Below are positions 16,793 to 25,833 of a DNA stretch of 47,286 bases, piece after piece (position 1 is the stretch's first letter; each line of letters begins with the position of its first letter). Both the position numbers and the translations under genes were made by a program. The notes beneath the pieces were generated by a model. The model worked only from the letters and a program-made list of their open reading frames with translations. It had not been told where the DNA came from and did not search any database. The DNA comes from an uncultured Clostridia bacterium (lineage in GTDB: Bacteria > Bacillota > Clostridia > Oscillospirales > Acutalibacteraceae), in assembly GCA_947585965.1 (NCBI GenBank), contig CANPXK010000012.1:1-47286 (forward strand), written 5' to 3'.

Positions 16793-17623
16793 ATGAAAAT
16801 TGTAATATACGGACTGGGAATTATCGGCGGGTCCTTTGCAAAGGCAATTAAAAAATACACAGATTGCTATGTTGTAGGTATAAATCGCAGTCGCAAACCT
16901 CTTGAGGATGCACTTGCCTGTGGTGCTATAGATGAAATAGGCAATACTGAGGCTCTTTGTGATGCAGATATGCTTATTCTCGGGACATTTCCGGGAGCAA
17001 TGATTAAATTCATAAAGGATAATGCACAGCTTATTCCCAAAAAGTGTATAGTAACGGACAGTGCGGGCATAAAGACCGACCTTTGTCGTGAGCTTACCGA
17101 TGTATCCAAGGAATACGGCTTCAGCTTTGTAGGCTGTCACCCGATGGCAGGAAAGGAGAAAAACGGCTTTTCCGCTTCCGAGGCTGATTTGTTTGTGGGT
17201 GCAAGCTGTGTAATCGTCCCGTGTGCTGCGGATAAGAGTGCGGTTGAAACCGTTGATAAGCTGATGAGAAAGCTAAGATTCGGACAGATAATGTATTCTA
17301 CACCTGAGGAGCATGACAGAATTATTTCCTTCACCTCTCAGCTTCCTCATGTTATAGCCTGTTCTTATGTTATGAGTCCGACCTGCCCTAAGCATACGGG
17401 ATTTTCGGCAGGAAGCTATCGTGATGTGTCAAGGGTTGCAAATATCAATGAAAAGCTGTGGGCGGAGCTGTTTCTTGAAAACAGAGAGCCGCTTATCAAG
17501 GAGATTAATATACTTACAGAAAATCTTAACAGCATAAAATCCGCAATACAAAACGGTGACAGAGAGGCTCTTGAGGAGCTTCTCGCAAAAAGCAGAAGGA
17601 TTAAGGAGAGTTTGGGAGAATGA
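16793..17623 (+). CDS. tyrA: Prephenate dehydrogenase
   Basis: 276 aa. Oxidises prephenate to 4-hydroxyphenylpyruvate in tyrosine synthesis, using NAD(P). The N-terminal Rossmann motif is GLGIIGGSFAKA (7-18). The catalytic and substrate region contains GCHPMAGKEKNGF and the helical dimer domain contains FTSQLPHVIA. There is no ACT or chorismate mutase domain, so it is the short monofunctional form. No other start codon is close. The AGGGGGGAG stretch at 16752-16762 is too far away to be the ribosome site, so the start is the least certain part. Its TGA overlaps the aroB ATG (ATGA). Confidence 0.92.
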   Translation: MKIVIYGLGIIGGSFAKAIKKYTDCYVVGINRSRKPLEDALACGAIDEIGNTEALCDADMLILGTFPGAMIKFIKDNAQLIPKKCIVTDSAGIKTDLCRELTDVSKEYGFSFVGCHPMAGKEKNGFSASEADLFVGASCVIVPCAADKSAVETVDKLMRKLRFGQIMYSTPEEHDRIISFTSQLPHVIACSYVMSPTCPKHTGFSAGSYRDVSRVANINEKLWAELFLENREPLIKEINILTENLNSIKSAIQNGDREALEELLAKSRRIKESLGE

Positions 17624-18666
17624 AAATTATAAATGTAAAAACGAATGATAGCTATAATGTATATATTGAAAGAGGGATACTGTCCGAAACGGGAAAATAT
17701 GTCAGAAAGGTTTCCCGTGCGGTGCGTGCGGCAATAATAAGCGACAGTAATGTTGCACCGATTTATGCGGAGAGGGTCGAAAAATCTCTAAGGGAAAACG
17801 GTTTTGAAACCTCGCTGTTTGTATTTGAAGCAGGCGAGGAAAGAAAAAGACTTTCAACCGTTGAACAAATGTACGCACATTTCTTTGATAATGATATGAC
17901 AAGAAGCGATATAGTCGTTGCCCTCGGAGGCGGCGTTGTCGGAGATATGGCGGGATATGCCGCGGCAAGTTATCTCAGGGGGATAGATTTTGTACAGATA
18001 CCGACCAGCTTGCTTGCGCAGGTGGATTCCTCAGTTGGAGGAAAAACGGGAGTTGATCTTTCAGTGGGGAAGAATCTTGTCGGAGCATTTAAGCAGCCGA
18101 AAACGGTTCTTATCGATCCTGACACACTTGATACTCTGCCGCAAAAGTTTTTTAATGACGGTATGGGAGAGGTTATAAAATACGGCTGTATACGCAGCAG
18201 GACTCTTTTTGAAAGACTGGAAAAGGAAAATGCAATGGATTTCATAGATGATATCATATATGAATGTATTTCCATAAAGAGTCTGGTTGTTGAGCATGAT
18301 GCACTCGACACGGGCGAGAGGGCTATTCTGAATTTCGGGCATACCTTCGGTCATGCATTGGAAAAGCTTTATAATTACAGCGGCATAACACACGGTGAGG
18401 CTGTCGGACTCGGCGCTTATCTTATTACAAAAATTACCGAAAAAAAGGGTATTACCGAAGCCGGAAGTGCCGATAGGATATATAAGCTGCTCAAAAAATA
18501 TGATATGACTACAAGCACGGAATTTCCGATTGATGATATCGTCAAGGCGACCAGAGGGGATAAGAAAAGCAGCGGCAAGGGTATAAGCTTTATTTTCCTG
18601 AGAAGTATTGGTGATTGCTTTATATACAGAATAGAAAACAGTGAGGTAAAGGGATTTTTTGCGTAA
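17620..18666 (+). CDS. aroB: 3-dehydroquinate synthase
   Basis: 348 aa, the usual AroB length. Converts DAHP to 3-dehydroquinate, the second shikimate-pathway step, with NAD and a divalent metal. The NAD/substrate segment is ALGGGVVGDMAGYAAASYLR (101-120), then PTSLLAQVDSSVGGKTGVD. Metal ligands are expected at Glu184 (GEVIKYG), His241 (FGHTFGHALE) and His258 (THGEAVGLG). Coupled to tyrA by a 4-base overlap, so the two aromatic amino-acid genes are co-transcribed. Confidence 0.95.
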   Translation: MKIINVKTNDSYNVYIERGILSETGKYVRKVSRAVRAAIISDSNVAPIYAERVEKSLRENGFETSLFVFEAGEERKRLSTVEQMYAHFFDNDMTRSDIVVALGGGVVGDMAGYAAASYLRGIDFVQIPTSLLAQVDSSVGGKTGVDLSVGKNLVGAFKQPKTVLIDPDTLDTLPQKFFNDGMGEVIKYGCIRSRTLFERLEKENAMDFIDDIIYECISIKSLVVEHDALDTGERAILNFGHTFGHALEKLYNYSGITHGEAVGLGAYLITKITEKKGITEAGSADRIYKLLKKYDMTTSTEFPIDDIVKATRGDKKSSGKGISFIFLRSIGDCFIYRIENSEVKGFFA

Positions 18667-18677
18667 GAATAAAAAAT

Positions 18678-18719
18678 GGGGCTGTCGAATCAGATTAAAA
18701 AAAGTCTGAGCGAAGCCCC
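18678..18719 (+). terminator. Terminator after aroB
   Basis: GGGGCT (18678-18683) pairs with AGCCCC (18714-18719), enclosing TCAGA/TCTGA. A T-rich tail follows on the plus strand, and an A-run precedes it, so it could also stop minus-strand transcription. Confidence 0.7.
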
Positions 18720-18906
18720 TTCATTATTTTCAGAATTTTCAATTGACATTTTTCTTCATTTTGCAGTAGATTTACCAACGGTCAGGTAAGTCACATACTC
18801 TCCCGCCTGCAGAGGGGAAATTCTTGCTTATCAGGTTAAATGTTCTAGTCGATACTAAATAATTGAGGTTTGATAAACAGTTAAGAAGCATATCATTACT
18901 GAATGT

Positions 18907-19557
18907 TCAGGAAAATGAGTTACGGATTTTACTTATCCATAATGAAAAATGCTTACATTCAGAGAGCATTCTATCCATATCTATATGTTGAGCCACAAGA
19001 ATTCCCTGTCTTACTTTTGAATAACCGCTGATTATGCTTTGAATTCTCTTAGACGGTGATGTATCGGGGGAGTTGTTTATATGTTCCGGTGTTTCTGCAT
19101 TATCTCTTATATCCTGTAATTTTTTTACAGATTTGTTATCCGAAATTATGGCAAAAGCCTGTGGATCGGAAAATAACAATCCTTCAAATTCATGCAGTAT
19201 CAGATTGAATATCAAATTGTTGCAACCTATATCTTTTGTAATTGCTGTTTCAATGTATTCTATGCGTTTATAAATATCAACTTCTCTGTAATCAATTTCG
19301 GGAGTATCAGCAGGCATTCCATAGTAGTCCAGCATTGTAGTGACAATTGCATTGGGATTTTGACAAAGCCTGCGCAGTTCATCTTTTATAACATTATAAT
19401 TGCTTACCCCGCCTTTATAAGATTTGGTAGGAGTGCGTTTTGTCTTATGGATAATCGGTGTGGTATAAATACCCATTCTTGATAAATACGGGGAAAGGAT
19501 ATTATTTACAAAAGCCTCTTCTGTTTGACCTTCACAGTAGATATATAGAGTTTTCAT
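18907..19557 (-). CDS. DUF4276-family protein, putative Toprim-like effector of a two-gene ATPase system
   Basis: 216 aa from ATG 19557, chosen because it overlaps the ATPase stop as ATGA; an in-frame start at 19593 would overlap more. The N-terminus LYIYCEGQTEEAFVNNILSP and the later TMLDYYGMP and LILHEFEGLLFSD are DUF4276 hallmarks. The Glu of EGQTE and the Asp/Glu residues resemble a Toprim-type metal site, so a nuclease role is plausible. DUF4276 genes regularly follow an SMC/OLD-like ATPase gene, as here. Function in phage defence is inference by analogy with OLD, AbiL and PARIS systems. Confidence 0.8.
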   Translation of the reverse strand: MKTLYIYCEGQTEEAFVNNILSPYLSRMGIYTTPIIHKTKRTPTKSYKGGVSNYNVIKDELRRLCQNPNAIVTTMLDYYGMPADTPEIDYREVDIYKRIEYIETAITKDIGCNNLIFNLILHEFEGLLFSDPQAFAIISDNKSVKKLQDIRDNAETPEHINNSPDTSPSKRIQSIISGYSKVRQGILVAQHIDMDRMLSECKHFSLWISKIRNSFS

Positions 19558-20651
19558 TTTGAGAGTCTGCCTCCCAAAATGTTTTTTTGCCACAAATCAC
19601 CTAATGAATAGTCTTCAAGCCAGATTTTAAGTTCATCTTCATTCAATCTGTTAAAAGTTGAAGCACCGTTTGCGTCTTTGTTTACAACAACAACATCTTC
19701 TGCGCTGAACTCGTTTAACAGTTCAACAGATTGAGTAGAAATAATTATCTGTTTCTTTTTGGAAATTTGTTTCACCATTTCGGCAAATATTGTAATTGCA
19801 TAGGGATGAAGTCCGAGCTCGGGTTCATCAACAATTATAGTCGCAGGCTGTAGGCTTGCAGGCTGCAGCAGCAATGTAGTAAGACAGATAAAACGCAAAG
19901 TTCCGTCCGAAAGCTGTGAAGCGTTAAAGATATCCTCGCAGCCCTTTTGATGCCATTTCAGAGTAATGAGCTCGTTATTTCCTTCTTTAGGTTCGAGCAT
20001 GAAGTCATCAAAATATGGGGCTATCAAGCGAATTGTTTCAACAATTTCATTGAAACTTTTTTCATAGTTTTTTTTGAGTCTGTATAAAAAAGCCGCAAGA
20101 TTGGAAGCGTCGAACATAAGCGATTGATTATTTGATATGTTATGTTCCTGCTTTACTTTAGCTGTTCGGCTTGTATCGTGAAAGTGATATACACGCCACA
20201 TTTTTTTCTCTAATATCGGAAAAACATAATTGTTTATTCCGTTAGAAACACCATTTTCCCACTTTGATTCCTCATGCGCCGTGGATACGGTGCTTTCATA
20301 AGTTCCCCGGCCGTAAAATTCTTTTTTAAAAATAATTCTGTTATCATCTGTTGGTACAAGATAGAAACCGTATGAATTATTATTGAAAAAGGCTTCAAAA
20401 TAGATTTCCTCCGTTTCCTTTCTGCCATTGTAGAATAAAGAGTTGATTCCGCACTGTTGAGTATACAGCTGTAATTCTTTCTTTAAAATGCTTTGGAGTA
20501 ACGTAAAAGCGGAAATAAAATTAGATTTTCCGGCGCCGTTGCTTCCAATCAGTAAATTTATGCTGTCAAGATTTAAGTCACATTTTTTTATAGATTTATA
20601 GCCGCTTATACATATCCGGCTTAATTGTCCGGATTTTATACTCATACTCAC
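19554..20651 (-). CDS. AAA family ATPase (AAA_21, SMC/OLD-like)
   Basis: About 365 aa. The start is GTG 20651 or ATG 20645, with AAAGGA upstream. Walker A is LLIGSNGAGKSNF (33-45), the signature-like motif is LSDGTLRF, Walker B is TIIVDEPELGLHPY and the H-loop is IISTQS. This is the ABC-like ATPase of the OLD/RecF group without a fused Toprim domain; the DUF4276 gene downstream may supply that function. The two genes overlap by four bases and form an operon with no other partner. It probably senses a nucleic-acid or phage signal, as related systems do. Confidence 0.85.
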   Translation of the reverse strand: MSMSIKSGQLSRICISGYKSIKKCDLNLDSINLLIGSNGAGKSNFISAFTLLQSILKKELQLYTQQCGINSLFYNGRKETEEIYFEAFFNNNSYGFYLVPTDDNRIIFKKEFYGRGTYESTVSTAHEESKWENGVSNGINNYVFPILEKKMWRVYHFHDTSRTAKVKQEHNISNNQSLMFDASNLAAFLYRLKKNYEKSFNEIVETIRLIAPYFDDFMLEPKEGNNELITLKWHQKGCEDIFNASQLSDGTLRFICLTTLLLQPASLQPATIIVDEPELGLHPYAITIFAEMVKQISKKKQIIISTQSVELLNEFSAEDVVVVNKDANGASTFNRLNEDELKIWLEDYSLGDLWQKNILGGRLSK

Positions 20652-20768
20652 TCGTTCCTTTCTTTAACTCTATTCTTTCTGTCAGCTTATGCTCCGGTCT
20701 GTATGAAATCGGGAATAGTGAGTTTATAAATACGTCTTTCAGAGCCGTGCTGTCTTCAAGGATTGTTT

Positions 20769-21386
20769 TTATGAGTTTGTTACAGCGCCGTTGTTGTATT
20801 TTTCTTCCTCTTTCATAAGAGTGATAAATTTTTTCTTAAGCTCGATTGAAAGATAGGGTCTGAGCTTTTCAAGGGTCATTTTGTTGGGTGTAAACACAAG
20901 CAGGGCAGGCTTGTGCCGTATTTTATCATGTATGAGGACATAATAGGTCGAGTCGCTTGCATTATTTTCTTCTGCATGAAGTACAAGATTATGTTTTGAC
21001 GGTTCAACATTACGCTTGCCTGTTTCGTGATTGTAATATTTTCCGATATCATCAATACCCTTTATGTCAAATACCGTGATATTACGTCGTTTTGCTTTCC
21101 CCTTTATACGCTCTATACGCATTTCACCGGTTACAAAGGTGTATTCATATTCTATTCCCGAATTCTTCACAAGATAAACGGTAAGCCATATACCTAAACC
21201 GATAAGTATAAGGGCAACCGGTATCAGAAATGAGTATATTCCGGAAAAAAATATGCACAGTGCAATTATCAGGATAATGGCACATATTGAGCCTACAAGA
21301 CTTATCATCTGTTTTGCGGTGAATTTCTTTTTGACGATCTGTTCGTAGTAGTTATCCATCCTTGTTACATCTATCAATTTATCCAT
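20769..21386 (-). CDS. DUF6106-family membrane protein
   Basis: 205 aa. Two adjacent transmembrane helices (about 27-50 and 52-73) follow a cytoplasmic start (MDNYYEQIVKKKFTAKQMI). A beta-rich cytosolic domain with EYEYTFVTGEMRIERIKGKAKR is typical of DUF6106. Role unknown; the family is widespread in Firmicutes. An AGGTATATTTATG region precedes the start, so the ribosome site is weak to moderate. It stands alone between the cyclophilin gene and the ATPase pair. Confidence 0.78.
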   Translation of the reverse strand: MDKLIDVTRMDNYYEQIVKKKFTAKQMISLVGSICAIILIIALCIFFSGIYSFLIPVALILIGLGIWLTVYLVKNSGIEYEYTFVTGEMRIERIKGKAKRRNITVFDIKGIDDIGKYYNHETGKRNVEPSKHNLVLHAEENNASDSTYYVLIHDKIRHKPALLVFTPNKMTLEKLRPYLSIELKKKFITLMKEEEKYNNGAVTNS

Positions 21387-21529
21387 AAATATACCTCCGA
21401 CATTTTTAAAAGAATATGGTTATTATACCACATATTGCACAAAAAATCAATTGATTTTTCTATATATTTTTCAGAAAATATATTATTATTATTATTTGAG
21501 GAACCTGTAAGTAAATGTAAAAATCGGGT

Positions 21530-21552
21530 ATGCCCGGGTCGTTTCCGGGCAT
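21530..21552 (-). terminator. Terminator of the cyclophilin gene
   Basis: An 8-bp perfect stem (ATGCCCGG 21530-21537 with CCGGGCAT 21545-21552) is followed on the minus strand by ACCCGATTTTTAC. It lies 30 bases past the cyclophilin stop. Confidence 0.7.
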
Positions 21553-21581
21553 ATCCGGTGTGCAAATCTATATAGGGGTAA

Positions 21582-22352
21582 TCACTTATCCTCTGTGCGG
21601 ATGGTAATTGAATTGATAATCGGTTGTTCGTTTTCGGGAATGGTTCCGTTGTCATCCGTGGGCTTTGCATCTTCACATACCTTATCAACAACATCCATAC
21701 CCTCGGTTACATGACCGAATCCGGCATAATCTCCGTCAAGGTGCTGACTGTCCTTCTGGACTATAAAAAATTGTGAGGATGCACTGTTCGGATCTGTAGT
21801 TCTTGCCATTGATATCGTACCTCTTGTGTGGGAAATTGTATTGTTATAGCCGTTTGAGCTGAATTCGCCCACGATTGTTTCCGGTTCCTCCATGCCTTCC
21901 TTAGCCTGACCGCCCTGCATCATGAATCCCTCCATGATCCTGTGGAATGTAAGACCGTCGTAAAATTTTGAATTTGCAAGCTTTACAAAGTTTTCTACGG
22001 TCTTAGGAGCGGACTCGGGGTCGAGCTCAACGGTGATTTTCCCGTAATCCTTTATATCAATGTCCGCATAATAAGTTTTGGTTTCGTCTATTATTGATTC
22101 GCCTGAGTCAAGTGAGCTTTGAGTGCTTTCCTCTGCGGAGGATTGTGAGCCGCTGCTGTCGTTTGACAATACAAGTGCAAGAATAAGCAATCCTACTATA
22201 ATTACTACAACAACGATTGCCGTTATTATGCCCGTTTTTAGCTTCTTACCCGTTTCCTTTACGTCAACAGCCGGCTGCTGCTTTTTTGGTGCGGGTGTTG
22301 TCGGAGTTTTTTTCCTTGGAGCCGGTCCTTTTTTCTTTCTGTTCTTAGCCAT
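21582..22352 (-). CDS. Membrane-anchored cyclophilin-type peptidyl-prolyl isomerase
   Basis: 256 aa. Residues 1-40 are Lys/Pro-rich and cytosolic, a single membrane helix covers 41-62, a Ser-rich spacer follows, and the cyclophilin domain (about 90-252) is outside. Cyclophilin motifs are TFHRIMEGFMMQGG, TISMARTTDPNSASSQFFIV and GFGHVTEGMDVVDKV. It should accelerate proline isomerisation in exported proteins. The catalytic Arg of FHR is present. Ribosome site AAAGGA precedes ATG 22352. Confidence 0.93.
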   Translation of the reverse strand: MAKNRKKKGPAPRKKTPTTPAPKKQQPAVDVKETGKKLKTGIITAIVVVVIIVGLLILALVLSNDSSGSQSSAEESTQSSLDSGESIIDETKTYYADIDIKDYGKITVELDPESAPKTVENFVKLANSKFYDGLTFHRIMEGFMMQGGQAKEGMEEPETIVGEFSSNGYNNTISHTRGTISMARTTDPNSASSQFFIVQKDSQHLDGDYAGFGHVTEGMDVVDKVCEDAKPTDDNGTIPENEQPIINSITIRTEDK

Positions 22353-22840
22353 TGTTTCAAATCCTTTCTTTGCTGTATGATCTTACAGCCTGTTTTAAAT
22401 TCTTATATCCTGATCCGGATAACAATAAGACAATCATAACATATTATGCGTAAAAATTCAATTTATATTTTTGATAAATAAACTTGTTGCATGGAGGTGT
22501 ACGTTATGTCGGTAAATTACATTAAGATTACAATGTGGGAGAGTGGGAAAGCGGATATCGGTTTATGCGGGAAACGGAATATTAACGTATATCTTTTCCA
22601 TGTATGGCTCCCCCGTTTTTACCCCATATCCCCACATTGTCATTCAAAGATGTTTGTTAATTGTGTTCTATGTCAGATGGCTGCACCGGACTTTCCCTTA
22701 TCCTCCATACTTCACCTTGTTGCCCTCGTTTATTATATATTCTCTGTTTTAAAAAATATTTTTTATTTATTTATAAAAAGTTGACCTCTGCCGGTCAATT
22801 TTTTTTGTTTTCTTTCCTCCTGTTGAAAGGGGGTATAAAA
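22353..22840. other. Gap before the phage-derived operon
   Basis: No convincing gene. An ATG at 22506 with a good GGAGGT ribosome site (22492-22497) opens a 92-codon frame to 22784 beginning MSVNYIKITMWESGKADIGL. Its later part is Cys/His/Phe-rich and unlike a normal protein. It may be a short real peptide or a decayed gene. No clear promoter was found, and a terminator closes the gap. Confidence 0.35.
22781..22806 (+). terminator. Intrinsic terminator directly upstream of the phage-derived operon
   Basis: TTGACC (22781-22786) pairs with GGTCAA (22793-22798), 6-base loop, then eight T residues. It lies only 35 bases before the TTG start of the terminase small subunit and just before its ribosome site. 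It either ends upstream transcription or acts as an attenuator of the operon. Confidence 0.75.
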
Positions 22841-23380
22841 TTGAATAAAAAAGAGAGGGGGCTTACTCCGAGAGAAAAACAGTTTTGTTGTGTTTATGCA
22901 AACAGCGGAAATTATAAGGAAGCTGCCTTATGTGCGGGTTTCGGCAATCCGGATAAAACAGGTGCCGCTCTTTTGCTAAGGGATGATATTAATGCGGAGA
23001 TAGAAAAAATATATAAATCCCGCACAAGAAATTATCGTCAAAGGGCAAGGGCAGGATATGAAAGACTTGCTTTCGGGAATGTTTCGGATGCTGTCAGGCT
23101 TATGTTTGAGGATAACCCATCGGAAAAAGCCCTTGAATCATATGATCTGTTCAATGTTGCGGAAATTAAAAGACCGAAGGATGGTGCGATGGAAATTAAG
23201 TTTTTCGACAGGATCAAGGCTCTTGAAAAGCTTGAATTTGCCGATGACAGCGAACAGAAAGGTATATCGGATTTTTATAGTGCCCTTATAGGCGGAATCA
23301 ACGGTTCTGATAAGAAAAACAGTACATCCGAAAATAAAGAATGTATTGAATCTGAAATTCCGGGGGATGAGATTATTTGA
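22841..23380 (+). CDS. Phage terminase small subunit
   Basis: 179 aa. Start TTG 22841 with AAAGGGGG 7 bases upstream; the frame extends further 5' but through the terminator. The N-terminal helix-turn-helix region reads LTPREKQFCCVYANSGNYKE, AALCAGFGNP, as in Terminase_2 (small subunit) proteins, which recognise phage DNA for packaging. The acidic C-terminus is typical for the oligomerisation or large-subunit contact. Overlaps terL by 4 bases. Confidence 0.85.
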   Translation: MNKKERGLTPREKQFCCVYANSGNYKEAALCAGFGNPDKTGAALLLRDDINAEIEKIYKSRTRNYRQRARAGYERLAFGNVSDAVRLMFEDNPSEKALESYDLFNVAEIKRPKDGAMEIKFFDRIKALEKLEFADDSEQKGISDFYSALIGGINGSDKKNSTSENKECIESEIPGDEII

Positions 23381-24624
23381 AGTTCAGGACTTTTTCCGAA
23401 AAACAGCTTAAACTTCTGAGGTGGTGGTGTGACGGAAGTGAAAGTTCCGACTGCGACGGTATTATATGCGATGGTGCCGTCAGGAGCGGTAAGACCTTAT
23501 GTATGAGTGTATCATTTATTTCGTGGGCAATGCTTAATTTTGAAGGCGGCAGTTTTGCAATATGCGGAAAGACTATACGTTCGGTTAAGAGAAATCTGGT
23601 CGTTCCTCTGCTTAATGTATTGGCGGATCTGGGGTTTGAGGTCAGGGACAGGCTTTCGTCAAATATACTGGAGGTGCAGACAGGAAGCAGGAAAAACATA
23701 TTCTATCTCTTCGGAGGAAGAGATGAGGGCTCGGCGGCACTTATACAGGGAATAACACTTTGCGGAGTACTTTTTGACGAGGCTGCTCTTATGCCGAGGT
23801 CGTTTGTTGAACAGGCTGTGGCGAGATGCTCGGTTGAGGAATCAAAGCTGTGGTTTAACTGTAATCCTGAATATCCTCAGCATTGGTTCTGTACCGAATG
23901 GGTAAAAAAGGTCAGGGAGAAAAATCTTTTTTATATCCATTTTACTATGGAGGATAATCCTTCCTTGTCCGAGGCTATGCTCAGACGCTATCAGAAGCTT
24001 TATTCGGGCAGCTTTTATCAGAGGTATGTCCTCGGAAAATGGACGGCTTCGGAGGGACTTGTATATCCGTTTATGTCGGACGAAAAAATGCTGTATGATG
24101 AGCCGAAGGGCGGATTTGACGATTTTGTTATTTCCTGCGACTATGGTACTGTCAACCCGTCTTCGTTCGGTCTGTGGGGACTCAGCGGGGGTATCTGGTA
24201 CAGGATAAACGAATATTATTACAGCTCACGCAGGGAGGGCTCTTCACGCACTGATGAGGAGCATTATAAAGGCTTATGTGAACTTGCCGGGGAGAGGAAG
24301 ATATCGGAAGTGATTGTTGATCCGTCCGCGGCAAGCTTTATCGAAGTTATAAAAAGACATGGCAGATTCAGAGTGACGGCGGCAAAGAATAATGTAACCG
24401 ATGGTATAAGGCAGGTTAGCAGTGCACTTAAACAGGGGGATATAAGAATATGCCGCTGCTGTATTGATTGTATAAAAGAGTTCGGTATGTATCGTTGGGA
24501 AAGCGGGGGAAGAGATATTCCGATGAAAGAAAATGATCATGCTATGGATGATGTGAGGTATTTTGTTGCTACATATCTGAACAGATATGATGACAGCATA
24601 TATGCACTGGCTTCAATCAGATAA
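23377..24624 (+). CDS. Phage terminase large subunit
   Basis: 415 aa, TTG start inside TTGA overlapping the small subunit stop. The packaging ATPase has Walker A GAVRSGKT (33-40) and Walker B VLFDEA (131-136). The C-terminal RNase H-like nuclease has its first Asp at 255 (ISCDYGTVNP) and a second acidic motif VDPSAASF. PBSX/Terminase_3-6 type. All key residues are present, so it should be able to cut and pump DNA into a capsid. Confidence 0.92.
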   Translation: MKFRTFSEKQLKLLRWWCDGSESSDCDGIICDGAVRSGKTLCMSVSFISWAMLNFEGGSFAICGKTIRSVKRNLVVPLLNVLADLGFEVRDRLSSNILEVQTGSRKNIFYLFGGRDEGSAALIQGITLCGVLFDEAALMPRSFVEQAVARCSVEESKLWFNCNPEYPQHWFCTEWVKKVREKNLFYIHFTMEDNPSLSEAMLRRYQKLYSGSFYQRYVLGKWTASEGLVYPFMSDEKMLYDEPKGGFDDFVISCDYGTVNPSSFGLWGLSGGIWYRINEYYYSSRREGSSRTDEEHYKGLCELAGERKISEVIVDPSAASFIEVIKRHGRFRVTAAKNNVTDGIRQVSSALKQGDIRICRCCIDCIKEFGMYRWESGGRDIPMKENDHAMDDVRYFVATYLNRYDDSIYALASIR

Positions 24625-24684
24625 TACCGACATAGCGGAGTCATATATACATAACCGTTTCATGCGGAAAAGAGGTGATAAGAA

Positions 24685-25833
24685 TTGGGTTGGTTCAGAA
24701 ATAAAAACAGAAATAAGACGAGCGGATTTGCCGTTCAGACGGCAGGGAGCGAGGGATATAATCACCCGTTTTCCTGTATCAGAAATTACAGCCCGCTTGG
24801 CTGCTTTGAAAAAAATCTGTATCGCTCGCTAAGGGAATCCATTCCCGTAATTGATGCGGCGATATACAAGATCATAAGACTGACAGGCAATTTTAAGGTT
24901 CAATGCTCCGATAAAAAAGCCGAAAGAAAATTAGAAGAATTTCTGAGAAATGTCAGGGTCAACGGAATATCCTATGGTGTTGACAGTTTTATATCACAGT
25001 ACCTTGAGCAAATGCTTACATACGGTACCGCCGTAGGCGAGATAGTACTCGGTGTGGACGGTAATATTGCGGCACTTTATAACAGCTCACTCGATAATGT
25101 AGAGCTTTGCTGCGGTGAGAATCCTTTTGATGTATGTATTAATGTCGTAGATGAAACAGGAGTGAAAAAGCCCGTAAGATACCCCGAGCTTATATTGTGC
25201 AGTGCAATTATGCCGGAGCCGGGGAAGCTGTACGGCACCTCCGTATTGAAGGGTCTCCCGTTTGTGAGCGATATATTCCTTAAAATTATCAATGCTATCG
25301 GGACAAACTGGGACAGAGTGGGAAATGTCCGATTTGCCGTCACATATAAGCCGACTGACGGCGACAGAGGAAGTACAAAGGAAAAGGCTATGCTTATAGC
25401 CTCGGAATGGAGCAAGGCTATGAAAAGCAGAGAGCCGAGGGATTTCGTGTCCGTGGGGGATGTCAGCATAAAGGTAATAGGTGCGGATAATCAGATACCC
25501 GACAGCGAGGTTCCTGTGCGGCAGATACTTGAACAAATCGTTGCCAAGCTGTCAATACCTCCGTTCCTTTTGGGACTTACATGGTCAACAACCGAAAGGA
25601 TGTCTTCACAACAGGCGGATATCCTCACAAGTGAGCTTGAATATTACAGGCGTGTGCTTAATGAAAGCATAAGAAAAATATGCCGTACATTTCTGCGGCT
25701 TAACGGTTTTAATGAACAGTGCGAACTTGTATGGGATAATATCAATCTTCAGGACGAGGTTGAGCTTGCAAAGTCAAGATTATATAACGCTCAGGCGGAG
25801 GAAATAGAAAATCGTATTAAAAAGGGAGAATGA
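24685..25833 (+). CDS. Phage portal protein
   Basis: 382 aa, TTG start 24685 with AGAGGTGA upstream. Ring-forming portal signature features are DAAIYKIIRLTGNFKV, SQYLEQMLTYGTAVGEIVL (stem region) and LSIPPFLLGLTWSTTERMSS near the C-terminus, as in SPP1/HK97-type portals. It would dock terminase and form the exit channel of a capsid. Somewhat short for a portal (usually 400-550 aa). Overlaps the next gene by 4 bases. Confidence 0.85.
   Translation: MGWFRNKNRNKTSGFAVQTAGSEGYNHPFSCIRNYSPLGCFEKNLYRSLRESIPVIDAAIYKIIRLTGNFKVQCSDKKAERKLEEFLRNVRVNGISYGVDSFISQYLEQMLTYGTAVGEIVLGVDGNIAALYNSSLDNVELCCGENPFDVCINVVDETGVKKPVRYPELILCSAIMPEPGKLYGTSVLKGLPFVSDIFLKIINAIGTNWDRVGNVRFAVTYKPTDGDRGSTKEKAMLIASEWSKAMKSREPRDFVSVGDVSIKVIGADNQIPDSEVPVRQILEQIVAKLSIPPFLLGLTWSTTERMSSQQADILTSELEYYRRVLNESIRKICRTFLRLNGFNEQCELVWDNINLQDEVELAKSRLYNAQAEEIENRIKKGE

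Noticed and set aside
20596-20764. Minus-strand open frame upstream of the ATPase with protein-like sequence (ILEDSTALKDVFINSLFPIS)
   Set aside because: It has no start codon of its own, begins inside the DUF6106 stop region and ends inside the ATPase gene; not enough to call a gene, although it may be a trace of an older one.
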